Of a stretch of DNA of 56,643 nucleotides, positions 33,524-41,585 are shown piece after piece. This stretch comes from an uncultured Lentisphaeria bacterium (GTDB lineage Bacteria > Verrucomicrobiota > Lentisphaeria > Oligosphaerales > Oligosphaeraceae): assembly GCA_934661755.1 (NCBI GenBank), contig CAKUJM010000014.1, forward strand, positions 1 through 56,643. The letters run 5' to 3'. A program made the translations under genes and the position numbers. The notes under the pieces were generated by a model. The model made no database searches. It saw nothing but the letters and a program-made list of their open reading frames with translations, and was not told the DNA's origin. How positions within the stretch are numbered: the first letter of the stretch is position 1; every line of letters starts with the position of its first letter.

Positions 33524-35458
33524 TTACGCTTTGATGATGGCCTTCTTCGGGCAGCCGTCAATGCAGGCGCCGCACTTGATGCACTTGGCAGTGTCGATGA
33601 CATGCTTGGTCTTGAGCGCGCCCTCGATGGCGCCGACCGGGCAGTTGCGCTTGCACTTGGTGCAGCCGATGCATTCATCGGTGATGACCAGGCGGTAGAG
33701 GCGGGCGCAATGGCCGGCGGGACACTTCTTGTCACGCACGTGTGCGACATACTCATCACGGAAATAACGCAGCGTGGAGAGGATCGGGTTCGGGGCGGTC
33801 TGCCCCAGGCCGCACAGCGCGGTCTCCCTGATGGTGTTGGCCAGGCTCTCCAGCTCGACGAGGGTCTCCTCGGTCCCTTCGCCATCGCAGATCTTCTCCA
33901 GCATCTCGAGCATGCGGCGGGTGCCGATCCGGCACGGAGTGCATTTGCCGCAGGACTCGTCCTTGGTGAAGCCCAGGTAGAATTTGGCCATCGCCGGCAT
34001 GCAGTCCTTGTCGGAAAGCACGATCATGCCGCCGGAGCCCATCATCGAGCCGATGCGGCCGAGGCTGCCGTAGTCGATCGGGGTGTCCAGATTCTCCTTG
34101 GTGATGCATCCGCCGGAAGGACCGCCGGTCTGGACCGCCTTGAACTCATGGCCGCCGGAGATGCCGCCGCCGATGTCGTAGATGATCTCCCGCAATGTGG
34201 TGCCCATCGGGACTTCGACCAGGCCGACGTTGTTGATCTGGCCGGCCAGCGCGAACACCTTGGTGCCGGCATTGCCGGAGCCCTTCCGGCCGTCCCAATT
34301 GCCCTTTTCGTCAAGTTCCGGCTTCCAGTTGCCGATCTTGGCGTACCAGGCGGCGCCCTTGCGGATGATCATCGGGATGGACGCATAGGTCTCGACGTTG
34401 TTGACGTTGGTGGAGCAGCCCCAATAGCCGCCGCCGATGTTGGCGGGGAATGGCGGCTTGGTGGTCGGCTCGCCGCGCAAACCCTCCATCGAATGGATCA
34501 GCGCCGTCTCCTCGCCGCAGACAAAGGCGCCGGCGCCCAGCTTGATCTCGATGTCGAAGGAGAAGCCGCTGCCCATGATGTCCTCGCCCAGCAGGCCGCA
34601 CTCGCGAGCCTCGTCAATGGCGATCTGCAGACGCGACACCGCCAGCGGATACTCCGCGCGGATATACACCAGGCCATGCCTGGCGCCAATCGCGTAGGCG
34701 CCAATCGCCATGGCCTCGACGATGCTGTTCGGATCGCCTTCCATGATCGAACGGTCCATGAAGGCGCCCGGGTCGCCCTCGTCCGCATTGCAGACGATGT
34801 ACTTCTCGTCGGCCTTCACGCGGGAGGCGATCTGCCACTTCATGCCGGTGGCAAAACCGGCGCCGCCGCGGCCGCACAGCCCGGACATGAGCACCTCGTG
34901 GACCACCTCCTCCGGGGTCATCTCGAAGAGGCATTTGGCCAGCCCCTGGTAGCCCTCGGCGGCGATGTACTCCTCGATGGTCTCCGGGTCGATCAGCCCG
35001 CAGTTGCGCAGCGCAATGCGCTCCTGCTTGGCATAGAAGGCCATCTTCGCATAGTCATGCACGCGCTCCTTGAGCGTGGGCTCGACATAGAGCAGCCTTT
35101 CGACCAGCTGCTTGCCCACGACATGCTGCTGGACGATGTCCCGCGCATCCTCGGGGGTCACCTGGACATAGAAGACATTGTCCGGCATCACCTTGACAAT
35201 CGGCCCCTGGGCGCAGAAGCCGAAGCAGCCGGTCTGGACGACCTTGACGTCGTTCTCCAGCCCCGCGGCCTTGATTTCGTCCCTGAGGTTCTGCATGAGC
35301 TCCTGGGAGTTGGATGCATGGCATCCGGTGCCGCCGCAGCACAGCAGCTCCTTCCTGGGGGAGTTGATGTCGTGTTCGCTTACGCAGCGCAGAACGAGTT
35401 TGGCCTTGCTGGCATTGTATGCGGCAATCAGGGCCTCTTTGGATAGAATCTTTTCCAT
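33524..35458 (-). CDS. hydB: NADH-binding flavoprotein subunit of bifurcating hydrogenase
   Basis: A 644-residue NuoF-like subunit. It has a thioredoxin-like [2Fe-2S] N terminus (CCGGTGCHASN ... QTGCFGFC), FMN/NADH-binding GRGGAGFATGMKW and CNADEGDPGAFMDR, and the [4Fe-4S] motif ESCGKCTPCRIG. A C-terminal 2x[4Fe-4S] ferredoxin domain follows (CIGCTKCKRNCPVG; CIKCGACIDGCPKK). In bifurcating hydrogenases this subunit carries FMN and couples NADH and ferredoxin oxidation to H2 formation. It sits 16 bp before hydA and 10 bp after hydC. Confidence 0.95.
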   Translation of the reverse strand: MEKILSKEALIAAYNASKAKLVLRCVSEHDINSPRKELLCCGGTGCHASNSQELMQNLRDEIKAAGLENDVKVVQTGCFGFCAQGPIVKVMPDNVFYVQVTPEDARDIVQQHVVGKQLVERLLYVEPTLKERVHDYAKMAFYAKQERIALRNCGLIDPETIEEYIAAEGYQGLAKCLFEMTPEEVVHEVLMSGLCGRGGAGFATGMKWQIASRVKADEKYIVCNADEGDPGAFMDRSIMEGDPNSIVEAMAIGAYAIGARHGLVYIRAEYPLAVSRLQIAIDEARECGLLGEDIMGSGFSFDIEIKLGAGAFVCGEETALIHSMEGLRGEPTTKPPFPANIGGGYWGCSTNVNNVETYASIPMIIRKGAAWYAKIGNWKPELDEKGNWDGRKGSGNAGTKVFALAGQINNVGLVEVPMGTTLREIIYDIGGGISGGHEFKAVQTGGPSGGCITKENLDTPIDYGSLGRIGSMMGSGGMIVLSDKDCMPAMAKFYLGFTKDESCGKCTPCRIGTRRMLEMLEKICDGEGTEETLVELESLANTIRETALCGLGQTAPNPILSTLRYFRDEYVAHVRDKKCPAGHCARLYRLVITDECIGCTKCKRNCPVGAIEGALKTKHVIDTAKCIKCGACIDGCPKKAIIKA

Positions 35459-35468
35459 AGTTTCAGAA

Positions 35469-35984
35469 TCAGCCCTTCGCCTTGTAGTCTGCAATGATTT
35501 CCCGCGCCTTGGCCGGGGTGACTTTGCCATAGACCTTGCCATTGACCATGACGACCGGGGCAAGGCCGCAGGCGCCGACGCAGCGCAGCGCCGAAACCGA
35601 GAAGAGTCCATCCGCAGTCGGGACGGTGTCCGCCTTGACATTCAGGACGCGCTCGATTTCATCCAGGACCGTCTGGGAGCCCTTGACATAGCATGCGGTT
35701 CCCAGGCAGACATTGACGCAGTATTTGCCCTTCGGCTCGGTGGTGAAATAGTTATAGAAGCTGACGACGCCCGACACCTGCGCTTCGGTGAGGAAGAGCT
35801 TTTTGGCGACATGGATCTGCACTTCGCGTGGCAGATAGCCGAAGATGTCCTGCGCACGGTGCAGGACCTTGATCAGGTAGCCGCGGCGGCGCTCATCGGA
35901 AGCGCAGATGCCCAGCCCGCTGATGAAGGCGTCCAATTCGGCGAATTTCGCCTTGGCGCCCTCTGACAACTTGCAGTCACACAT
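35469..35984 (-). CDS. hydC: NuoE-like [2Fe-2S] subunit of bifurcating hydrogenase
   Basis: A 171-residue thioredoxin-like ferredoxin subunit. The four cluster cysteines are in CLGTACYVKG and RCVGACGLAPV; the N-terminal helical bundle includes LIKVLHRAQDIFGYLP. It is first of hydCBA. The ATG at 35984 has AAGG about nine bases upstream. About 135 bp separate it from the NfeD-like gene, and the operon promoter should lie there or further upstream. Confidence 0.94.
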   Translation of the reverse strand: MCDCKLSEGAKAKFAELDAFISGLGICASDERRRGYLIKVLHRAQDIFGYLPREVQIHVAKKLFLTEAQVSGVVSFYNYFTTEPKGKYCVNVCLGTACYVKGSQTVLDEIERVLNVKADTVPTADGLFSVSALRCVGACGLAPVVMVNGKVYGKVTPAKAREIIADYKAKG

Positions 35985-36119
35985 GATGTATTACCTTGAG
36001 GGGGAGGGGAGTTGAGCCCGCGGCCATGGATACGCCGCTGGCTGTTCTGTTGTTATTCTTGGGAGAAAATGACGACCCGCGTAACATAATGCATGAACCC
36101 GGATCCACCGTCATCGCAG

Positions 36120-36941
36120 TCAAAAAAGCCCGTCACCGCCGCGTGGCTCGACAAATATCGCGGTGCCATTTTCATCGACCACCGTCACCGCCGTGCCGCG
36201 CCGGACATAGGCGCCGGTGGTGAGCACATCGACCCGCCGGCCGTCGATCAAGGCCGTCCCCGCCGGCCGCAAGTCGGTGAGGGCCTCGCCATTTTTCCCC
36301 ACCAGCGACGCCCGCTCTTCGGATTGCTTTGCAGTGGCGCCGGTGCCCTCGGCCAGGCTTCTGGTGAGCACCAGGCCATTGAGAAGCGGCACATGGGGGA
36401 GACAGCGCAATATCAGCAGCACGCCGACGAGGATCATCGCCAGGGTGATGAACAGCCTGGTCAAAGCCCCGGGCAGCAGCGGCAGCAGGTCATGCGCGTC
36501 CATTCCCGACAGCGGCGGGAGGAAGCACATGGCCAGCCCGGCCACCAGGCAGACGATGCCGGAAATCCCGGTGACGCCGAATCCGGGAACCACGAAGATC
36601 TCCAACGCCAGCAGGACCATCCCCGCCAGGATCAGCAGCGCCTCGGTCATTCCGGCCATCCCCGCCGCGTGCTGCGCCCAGAAGCATAGCGCCAGCAGCG
36701 CCAGGCCGGCAACGCCGAAGACGCCGAAGCCGGAGGTGGCGAATTCCACGATGATGAGCAGCACCGCCAGCCCGAACAGCACCGGCGAGATGACGGCGAC
36801 CCATTGGGCGATCATCGTGCCGGCGCCGCCCTGCCCCGGATCCTCCACCACGGCCACGCCCACCGCCGGCGCGGCGTATCCGGCCGCACACAGCAGCGCC
36901 AGCCACAGCGCGAAAAAACAGTGCCTTCTCAACAATTGCAT
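36120..36941 (-). CDS. NfeD-like membrane protein
   Basis: A 273-residue protein: a signal-like N terminus, about four to five transmembrane helices (including LFGLAVLLIIVEFATSGFGV and ALEIFVVPGFGVTGISG) and a C-terminal soluble OB-fold domain. The latter is recognised from LVGKNGEALTDLRPAGTALI, GRRVDVLTTG and GTAVTVVDENG. This is the short NfeD form without the N-terminal ClpP-like protease. Such proteins are linked to membrane protein quality control with SPFH partners, none of which is nearby. Confidence 0.85.
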   Translation of the reverse strand: MQLLRRHCFFALWLALLCAAGYAAPAVGVAVVEDPGQGGAGTMIAQWVAVISPVLFGLAVLLIIVEFATSGFGVFGVAGLALLALCFWAQHAAGMAGMTEALLILAGMVLLALEIFVVPGFGVTGISGIVCLVAGLAMCFLPPLSGMDAHDLLPLLPGALTRLFITLAMILVGVLLILRCLPHVPLLNGLVLTRSLAEGTGATAKQSEERASLVGKNGEALTDLRPAGTALIDGRRVDVLTTGAYVRRGTAVTVVDENGTAIFVEPRGGDGLF

Positions 36942-37002
36942 GGTCGTTATGCCTCCCGGATGCCGCAGGCCGCCTCCCGGCCTGGCGGGTGTTCAATTCA
37001 TC

Positions 37003-37080
37003 CCGAATCCGTGAGGCCGGGTGATTCTGCGCCATGAATCCCCGATTCTGACGCCAGATCACCCGCCTCGCGGAATTCAG
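37003..37080. repeat. Dispersed inverted-repeat element, copy B (short)
   Basis: Left arm ccgaatccgtgaggccgggt followed by gattctgcgccatgaat. Right arm, as reverse complement, cctgaattccgcgaggcggg followed by tgatctggcgtcagaat. The arms match the two distinct ends of copies C and D, but the central part is missing. It ends two bases before the fabG stop codon. Confidence 0.85.
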
Positions 37081-37082
37081 GT

Positions 37083-37838
37083 TCAGGACATCGCCAGCCC
37101 GCCGTCCACACCGATGCACTGGCCGGTGATGTAATCGGCGCCAGGCCCTGCCAGAAACAGCGCCACCCGCGCAATCTCCTCCGGCTGCGCCACCCGCCCC
37201 AGCGGAATCTTCTCCACCAGCGCGGCCTTGGCCGCCTCCGGCAGCGCATCCGTCATCGCGGTCGCCACGAACCCCGGCGCGATGGCATTGACATTGATGT
37301 TGCGCGAGGCCAGCTCGCGCGCCAGGCTCCTGGTCATGCCGATGACCCCCGCCTTGGCGGCGCTGTAATTGACCTGGCCGATGTTGCCGATGACTCCGAC
37401 CACCGACGCGATGTTGATGATCCGCCCCTGCCGGGCGCGGATCATCGGGCGCGCAACCGCCTTGACGCAGTTGAAGACGCCCTTCAGGTCGGTGTCGATC
37501 ACCTCGTCCCATTCGTCCTCGCTCATGCGCACCAGCAGGTTGTCGCGGGTGATGCCGGCGTTGTTGACCAGGATGTCGACCTTCCCGCCCAGCGACTCCA
37601 CCGCCCTGCCAATGGCCTCGGACACCGCGGAGGTGCTGCCCACATCCACGCCGAATCCGGCCGCGCACTCCGGCGCCGTGCCGCATTCGGACGCCAGTTG
37701 CGAGGCGGTCTGGGCGGCACGGGCGGCATCCGTGCCGAAAATCGCCACCTTGGCGTGGTTCTCCAGGAATAGCTTGGCGATGGCGCGGCCAATGCCGCGG
37801 GTGCCGCCGGTGACGATTGCTGTCTTGCTGGCCAACAT
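37083..37838 (-). CDS. fabG: 3-oxoacyl-ACP reductase
   Basis: NADPH-dependent reductase of type II fatty acid synthesis, a classical short-chain dehydrogenase of 251 residues. It shows the cofactor motif TGGTRGIGRAIA, NNAGITRDNLL, the catalytic Ser, Tyr and Lys in IINIASVVGVIGN and QVNYSAAKAG, and the C-terminal DYITGQCIGVDGGLAM. The frame extends to 37922 but MLASKTAIVTGG fits the family start. Other fab genes are absent from the window, so a different SDR substrate is possible. Confidence 0.88.
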   Translation of the reverse strand: MLASKTAIVTGGTRGIGRAIAKLFLENHAKVAIFGTDAARAAQTASQLASECGTAPECAAGFGVDVGSTSAVSEAIGRAVESLGGKVDILVNNAGITRDNLLVRMSEDEWDEVIDTDLKGVFNCVKAVARPMIRARQGRIINIASVVGVIGNIGQVNYSAAKAGVIGMTRSLARELASRNINVNAIAPGFVATAMTDALPEAAKAALVEKIPLGRVAQPEEIARVALFLAGPGADYITGQCIGVDGGLAMS

Positions 37839-37909
37839 GTCTGCTTTGCTCAACGGGTTGGGGGATTGGAACGGGCGGAACGGGACGGAACGGTCCGGGA
37901 TTGCGCCGC

Positions 37910-38488
37910 CTACGGCCGGCATTTTTCCGACCGACGGCGAACCAGGTCATGGAGGTCGTTGCCATGGGTGTCCATGGTCACGATTGCGGGAAAGTCCTCG
38001 ACCTCCAGCAGCCACATCGCCTCCGGCGAGCCGAAGCGCTCGCGGAAATACACGCCGGCCACGCGCCTGACCGCATTGGCCAGCACCTGCGCGGCGCCGC
38101 CGACCGCCGACAGGTAGGCGCAGCCATGGCGGCGGCAGGCCTCCAGGGTCTGCGCCCCCATCCCGCCCTTGCCGATGATGGCGCGGACGCCATAGCGCCC
38201 GATCACCGTGGCCTCGTATGGCTCCTCGCGGGCGGAGGTGGTCGGGCCGGCCGCCGTCACCTGCCAGGCGCCGTCCGCGCCGATGACCACCGGCCCGCAA
38301 TGGTAGAGCGCCGCCCCGGCCAGTTGCAGCCCCGCCGGCAGCTGCGCCTCCGGGGACGCCAGGTATTTGTGGGCGGCGTCGCGGGCAGTGCAGATGCGTC
38401 CGGAAATGAAGACCAGGTCGCCGCAATGCAGGCCGCGGACCGCCGCCTCGTCAATCGGGGTGGAAAGATGATGCGTGGATCCAGCCAT
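37910..38488 (-). CDS. Class I fumarate/tartrate hydratase, beta-type subunit
   Basis: A 192-residue protein matching the C-terminal domain of iron-sulfur fumarases or tartrate dehydratase beta subunits (TPIDEAAVRGLHCGDLVFIS, HCGPVV, GPTTSAREEPYE, AIIGKGGMG, TMDTHGNDLH). It should catalyse fumarate/malate interconversion with an alpha subunit carrying the [4Fe-4S] cluster. That subunit is not encoded in this window. Start chosen at MAGSTHHLSTPID; it follows the FtsB-like gene by 10 bp. Confidence 0.87.
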   Translation of the reverse strand: MAGSTHHLSTPIDEAAVRGLHCGDLVFISGRICTARDAAHKYLASPEAQLPAGLQLAGAALYHCGPVVIGADGAWQVTAAGPTTSAREEPYEATVIGRYGVRAIIGKGGMGAQTLEACRRHGCAYLSAVGGAAQVLANAVRRVAGVYFRERFGSPEAMWLLEVEDFPAIVTMDTHGNDLHDLVRRRSEKCRP

Positions 38489-38498
38489 GACCCGGCCC

Positions 38499-38828
38499 CT
38501 ATGGCATGACCGGCGCCGGCGGCGGCGCGGCCGGACCGGCGGCATCCGGCGACGGCGACTCGATCTGGTAGACCTGCTCGCCCTCGCGGCTGTATCCGAA
38601 TTTGTCCCTGGCCACCTCCTCGATGGCGTCACGGTCGCCGCGGTTGAGCCTGTCGATCTTCTGCTCAAGGTCGGAGAGCTTCTGCCGCAGCTGGTCGCGC
38701 TCCGTCTGGGCCTCAATGAGCTGCTGCTTGAGATCGCCCTGGCTGCGCAAGGGCGGAATGAACATGAAAAACGCCACTGCCACAGTCAGAAGTATGATGA
38801 GCAGCAGCAGAAAATCAAATTTTTTCAT
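38499..38828 (-). CDS. FtsB/DivIC-like septum formation initiator
   Basis: A 109-residue bitopic protein. A short cytoplasmic N terminus and one transmembrane helix (about 5-27, FLLLLIILLTVAVAFFMF) are followed by a coiled coil (about 33-66, DLKQQLIEAQTERDQLRQKL). A conserved-looking region, RDAIEEVARDKFGYSREGEQ, matches the FtsB/DivIC end (ARE-x-G-x-x-x-x-GE), and a Pro/Ala tail closes it. It likely takes part in the divisome. First gene of the minus-strand series. Confidence 0.8.
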   Translation of the reverse strand: MKKFDFLLLLIILLTVAVAFFMFIPPLRSQGDLKQQLIEAQTERDQLRQKLSDLEQKIDRLNRGDRDAIEEVARDKFGYSREGEQVYQIESPSPDAAGPAAPPPAPVMP

Positions 38829-39058
38829 CTGTCGATACCTTCTTGTTGGGATGGCGGCAATGGGGGAAGCCCCTGTAAACGCTGTTACTATACATGTTTA
38901 ACTCGTCGCGCTACGCAGTTTTGAAAATACCCATTAGATTATGGCTTCGCCGCCCGTGGATCGCCCGGACATGGCCGGCGGGCCTTGCCTTCACCGGCCC
39001 GGGCCGCAAAAGCGCCGCGCCAGGCCAGGCGAAACACCCGCGCGGATTTCCGTCCTGC
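38829..39058. other. Divergent intergenic region between FtsB-like gene and purC
   Basis: About 230 bp (376 bp with repeat C) between divergent genes. A minus-strand -10-like TATAGT lies at about 38889-38894 for the FtsB-like series, without a convincing -35. A GC-rich stretch follows (38975-39035). No gene or known RNA structure is apparent. Confidence 0.4.
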
Positions 39059-39182
39059 CTGAACGTCGTGAAGCTGGTGATTTTGCGTCAGAATCAGGTG
39101 CTTTGACGGGTGGCGTGCCGGAAGCACGCACCCGGAAAATGACGAAATCATGGCGCAGACGAAACAGCTTCACGGCATCCAG
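39059..39182. repeat. Dispersed inverted-repeat element, copy C (long)
   Basis: Left arm ctgaacgtcgtgaagctggt then gattttgcgtcagaatc. Right arm, as reverse complement, ctggatgccgtgaagctg then tctgcgccatgatttcgtca and ttttccggg. The centre holds the hairpin GGGTGGCGTGC/GCACGCACCC (39109-39133). Arms and centre match copy D in reversed orientation. The element ends 22 bp before the purC start. Confidence 0.88.
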
Positions 39183-39204
39183 CTCCCACTGAAACCATAT
39201 CGAC

Positions 39205-40095
39205 ATGCAATACGACTCCAACCACGCGCTATTGAGCACTGCAATCCCCGCCCTCGGCGAACCCAGGCGGGGGAAGGTAAGGGATGTATATGACCTGGGG
39301 CGCAGCCTGCTGTTTGTGGCCACCGACCGCATCAGCGCCTTCGACTGCATCATGCCGAACGGCATTCCCGGCAAGGGCGCAATCCTCACCCAGGTGAGCC
39401 TCAACTGGTTCAAGCTGCTCACCGGGATCAAGAACCACCTGATCACCGCCAACGTCAACGACTACCCGGCAATCCTGCAGCCATACGCCGGCGACCTGGC
39501 CGGCCGCTCGATGATCGTCCGCAAGCTCGACATGCTCCCGGTGGAATGCATCGTCCGCGGCTATCTGACCGGCTCCGGCTGGGACAGCTACCGGAAAAAC
39601 GGCCAGGTCTGCGGCATCGCGTTGCGCAGCGGCTATTCCAACGCCTCGAAGCTGGACGAGCCGATCTTCACTCCGACCACCAAGGAGGAATCCGGACACG
39701 ACATGGCGATCACCTGCGACGAGCTCTCGGCGCGCATCGGCGCCGAACTGGCCGGGAAATTGCGCGAGGCGTCCATCGCGCTCTACCGCCAGGCGGCGGA
39801 CTACGCGCGCCAGCGCGGCATCATCATCGCCGACACCAAATTCGAGTTCGGCCTGGACCAGTCCGGCCAGCTGGTGCTGGCGGACGAGGTGCTCACTCCC
39901 GACAGCAGCCGGTTCTGGCCGGTGGAAAGCTATGCGGTGGGCGGCAACCCGCCGTCGCTGGACAAGCAATTTGTCCGCGACTGGCTGGACAGCATCCATT
40001 TCAACCACCAGCCGCCGGCCCCGGAACTGCCGCCGGAGATTGTCCGCAAGACTGCGGAGAAATACCAAAGCGCTTTGGAAGCGCTGAAGTCCTGA
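39205..40095 (+). CDS. purC: SAICAR synthetase
   Basis: Joins CAIR with aspartate using ATP in purine synthesis. The 296-residue protein has GKVRDVYDLG for ATP binding, TDRISAFDCIMPNGIPGKG, RKLDMLPVECIVRGYLTGSG and LADEVLTPDSSRFWP, all SAICAR synthetase hallmarks. It is the long form, as in yeast and many bacteria outside the enterics. It is first of purC-purB-guaA-hisH-hisF-purA. Confidence 0.97.
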   Translation: MQYDSNHALLSTAIPALGEPRRGKVRDVYDLGRSLLFVATDRISAFDCIMPNGIPGKGAILTQVSLNWFKLLTGIKNHLITANVNDYPAILQPYAGDLAGRSMIVRKLDMLPVECIVRGYLTGSGWDSYRKNGQVCGIALRSGYSNASKLDEPIFTPTTKEESGHDMAITCDELSARIGAELAGKLREASIALYRQAADYARQRGIIIADTKFEFGLDQSGQLVLADEVLTPDSSRFWPVESYAVGGNPPSLDKQFVRDWLDSIHFNHQPPAPELPPEIVRKTAEKYQSALEALKS

Positions 40096-40118
40096 AAAAA
40101 ACCACGACCGCATCCGCC

Positions 40119-41555
40119 ATGTCGCCACACGACCGATACATTTCGCCCTTTTCAGCGCGATACAGCAGCGTCCCGATGCAACGGCTCTTCTCGGAGCGCC
40201 ATAAATTCACCACCTGGCGCCGGCTGTGGATCGCGCTGGCCGAAAGCGAGCGCCAGCTGGGGCTGCCCATCAGCGAGGCGCAGATCGCCGAACTCAAGGC
40301 GCATGTGGACGACATCAACTTCGATGTGGCCGAGGCCCGCGAGAAGGAAGTCCGTCATGACGTGATGAGCCACGTCTACGCCTACGGACAGCAGTGCCCG
40401 GAGGCCCGCGGCATCATCCATCTGGGCGCGACTTCCTGCTATGTCGGCGACAACACCGACCTGATCGTCATGCGCGAGGCGCTGGCGCTTTTGCGCGCCA
40501 AGCTGCTCACGGTCATCGCCAACCTGGCGGATTTCGCGGAAAGGCATGCCGGGCTGCCCACCTTGGCCTTCACCCATTTCCAGCCGGCGCAGCCCACCAC
40601 CGTCGGCAAGCGCGCCACCCTCTGGATCCAGGACCTGATCAGCGACGTCGCCGACCTGGACTATGTCTCCGGCAGCCTGCGGCTGCTGGGATCCAAGGGG
40701 ACCACCGGCACCCAGGCCAGCTTCCTGGAGCTCTTCAACGGCGACCATGCCAAATGCGAGCAGCTCGACCAGCTGATTGCGCAGAAGATGGACTTCCCGG
40801 GATGCTACGACGTGTCCGGACAGACCTATTCGCGCAAAATCGACAGCCGGGTGATGGGCATCCTCTCCGGGATCGCCCAGAGCGCCGCCAAATTCTCCAA
40901 CGACATCCGGCTGCTCCAGCACCTTAAGGAGGTGGAGGAGCCATTTGAGAAATCCCAGATCGGCTCTTCGGCAATGGCGTACAAGCGCAATCCGATGCGC
41001 AGCGAACGCATTGCCGCGCTGGCGCGCTACGTCCTCTGCGATGCGCTCAACCCGGCCATGACCGCCGCCGCCCAGTGGTTCGAACGCACCCTGGACGACT
41101 CGGCCAACAAGCGGATCGCCATGGCGGAGGGCTTCCTTGCCGTCGACGGCATCCTCGACCTCTATGCCAATGTCTCCAACGGCCTGGTGGTCTACCCGAA
41201 GGTGATCGCCCGGCATCTGGACCAGGAGCTGCCATTCATGGCCTCGGAAAACATCATGATGGACGCCGTCAAGGCCGGCGGCGACCGGCAGGAGCTGCAC
41301 GAGGCCATCCGGGTCAATGCCCAGGCCGCCGCCGCCAATGTCAAGCAGAACGGCGGCGAGAATGACCTGCTGAAGCGGCTGGCTGCCGATCCGCACTTCG
41401 CCTCCATCAATCTTGACCTGGGCGCGGCCCTGCGCCAGGAGCGATATGTGGGGCGTGCGCCCCAGCAGGTGGCCGGATACCTGTCCCGGTGCGTCAGGCC
41501 CTTACTGGACGCCAACGCCGGACGCAATGCCGCGCCCGACGACCTGAAGGTATAA
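40119..41555 (+). CDS. purB: Adenylosuccinate lyase
   Basis: Releases fumarate from SAICAR (giving AICAR) and from adenylosuccinate (giving AMP), so it acts on the products of both purC and purA. The 478-residue protein has IIHLGATSCYVGDNTD, FTHFQPAQPTTVGKR and the signature loop GSSAMAYKRNPMRSE. Length is typical of the eukaryote-like PurB branch. The start MSPHDRYISPFSARYSS follows purC by 23 bp. Confidence 0.97.
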   Translation: MSPHDRYISPFSARYSSVPMQRLFSERHKFTTWRRLWIALAESERQLGLPISEAQIAELKAHVDDINFDVAEAREKEVRHDVMSHVYAYGQQCPEARGIIHLGATSCYVGDNTDLIVMREALALLRAKLLTVIANLADFAERHAGLPTLAFTHFQPAQPTTVGKRATLWIQDLISDVADLDYVSGSLRLLGSKGTTGTQASFLELFNGDHAKCEQLDQLIAQKMDFPGCYDVSGQTYSRKIDSRVMGILSGIAQSAAKFSNDIRLLQHLKEVEEPFEKSQIGSSAMAYKRNPMRSERIAALARYVLCDALNPAMTAAAQWFERTLDDSANKRIAMAEGFLAVDGILDLYANVSNGLVVYPKVIARHLDQELPFMASENIMMDAVKAGGDRQELHEAIRVNAQAAAANVKQNGGENDLLKRLAADPHFASINLDLGAALRQERYVGRAPQQVAGYLSRCVRPLLDANAGRNAAPDDLKV

Positions 41556-41585
41556 GCCACCGCCAACCATCCCCTCACCACCACC

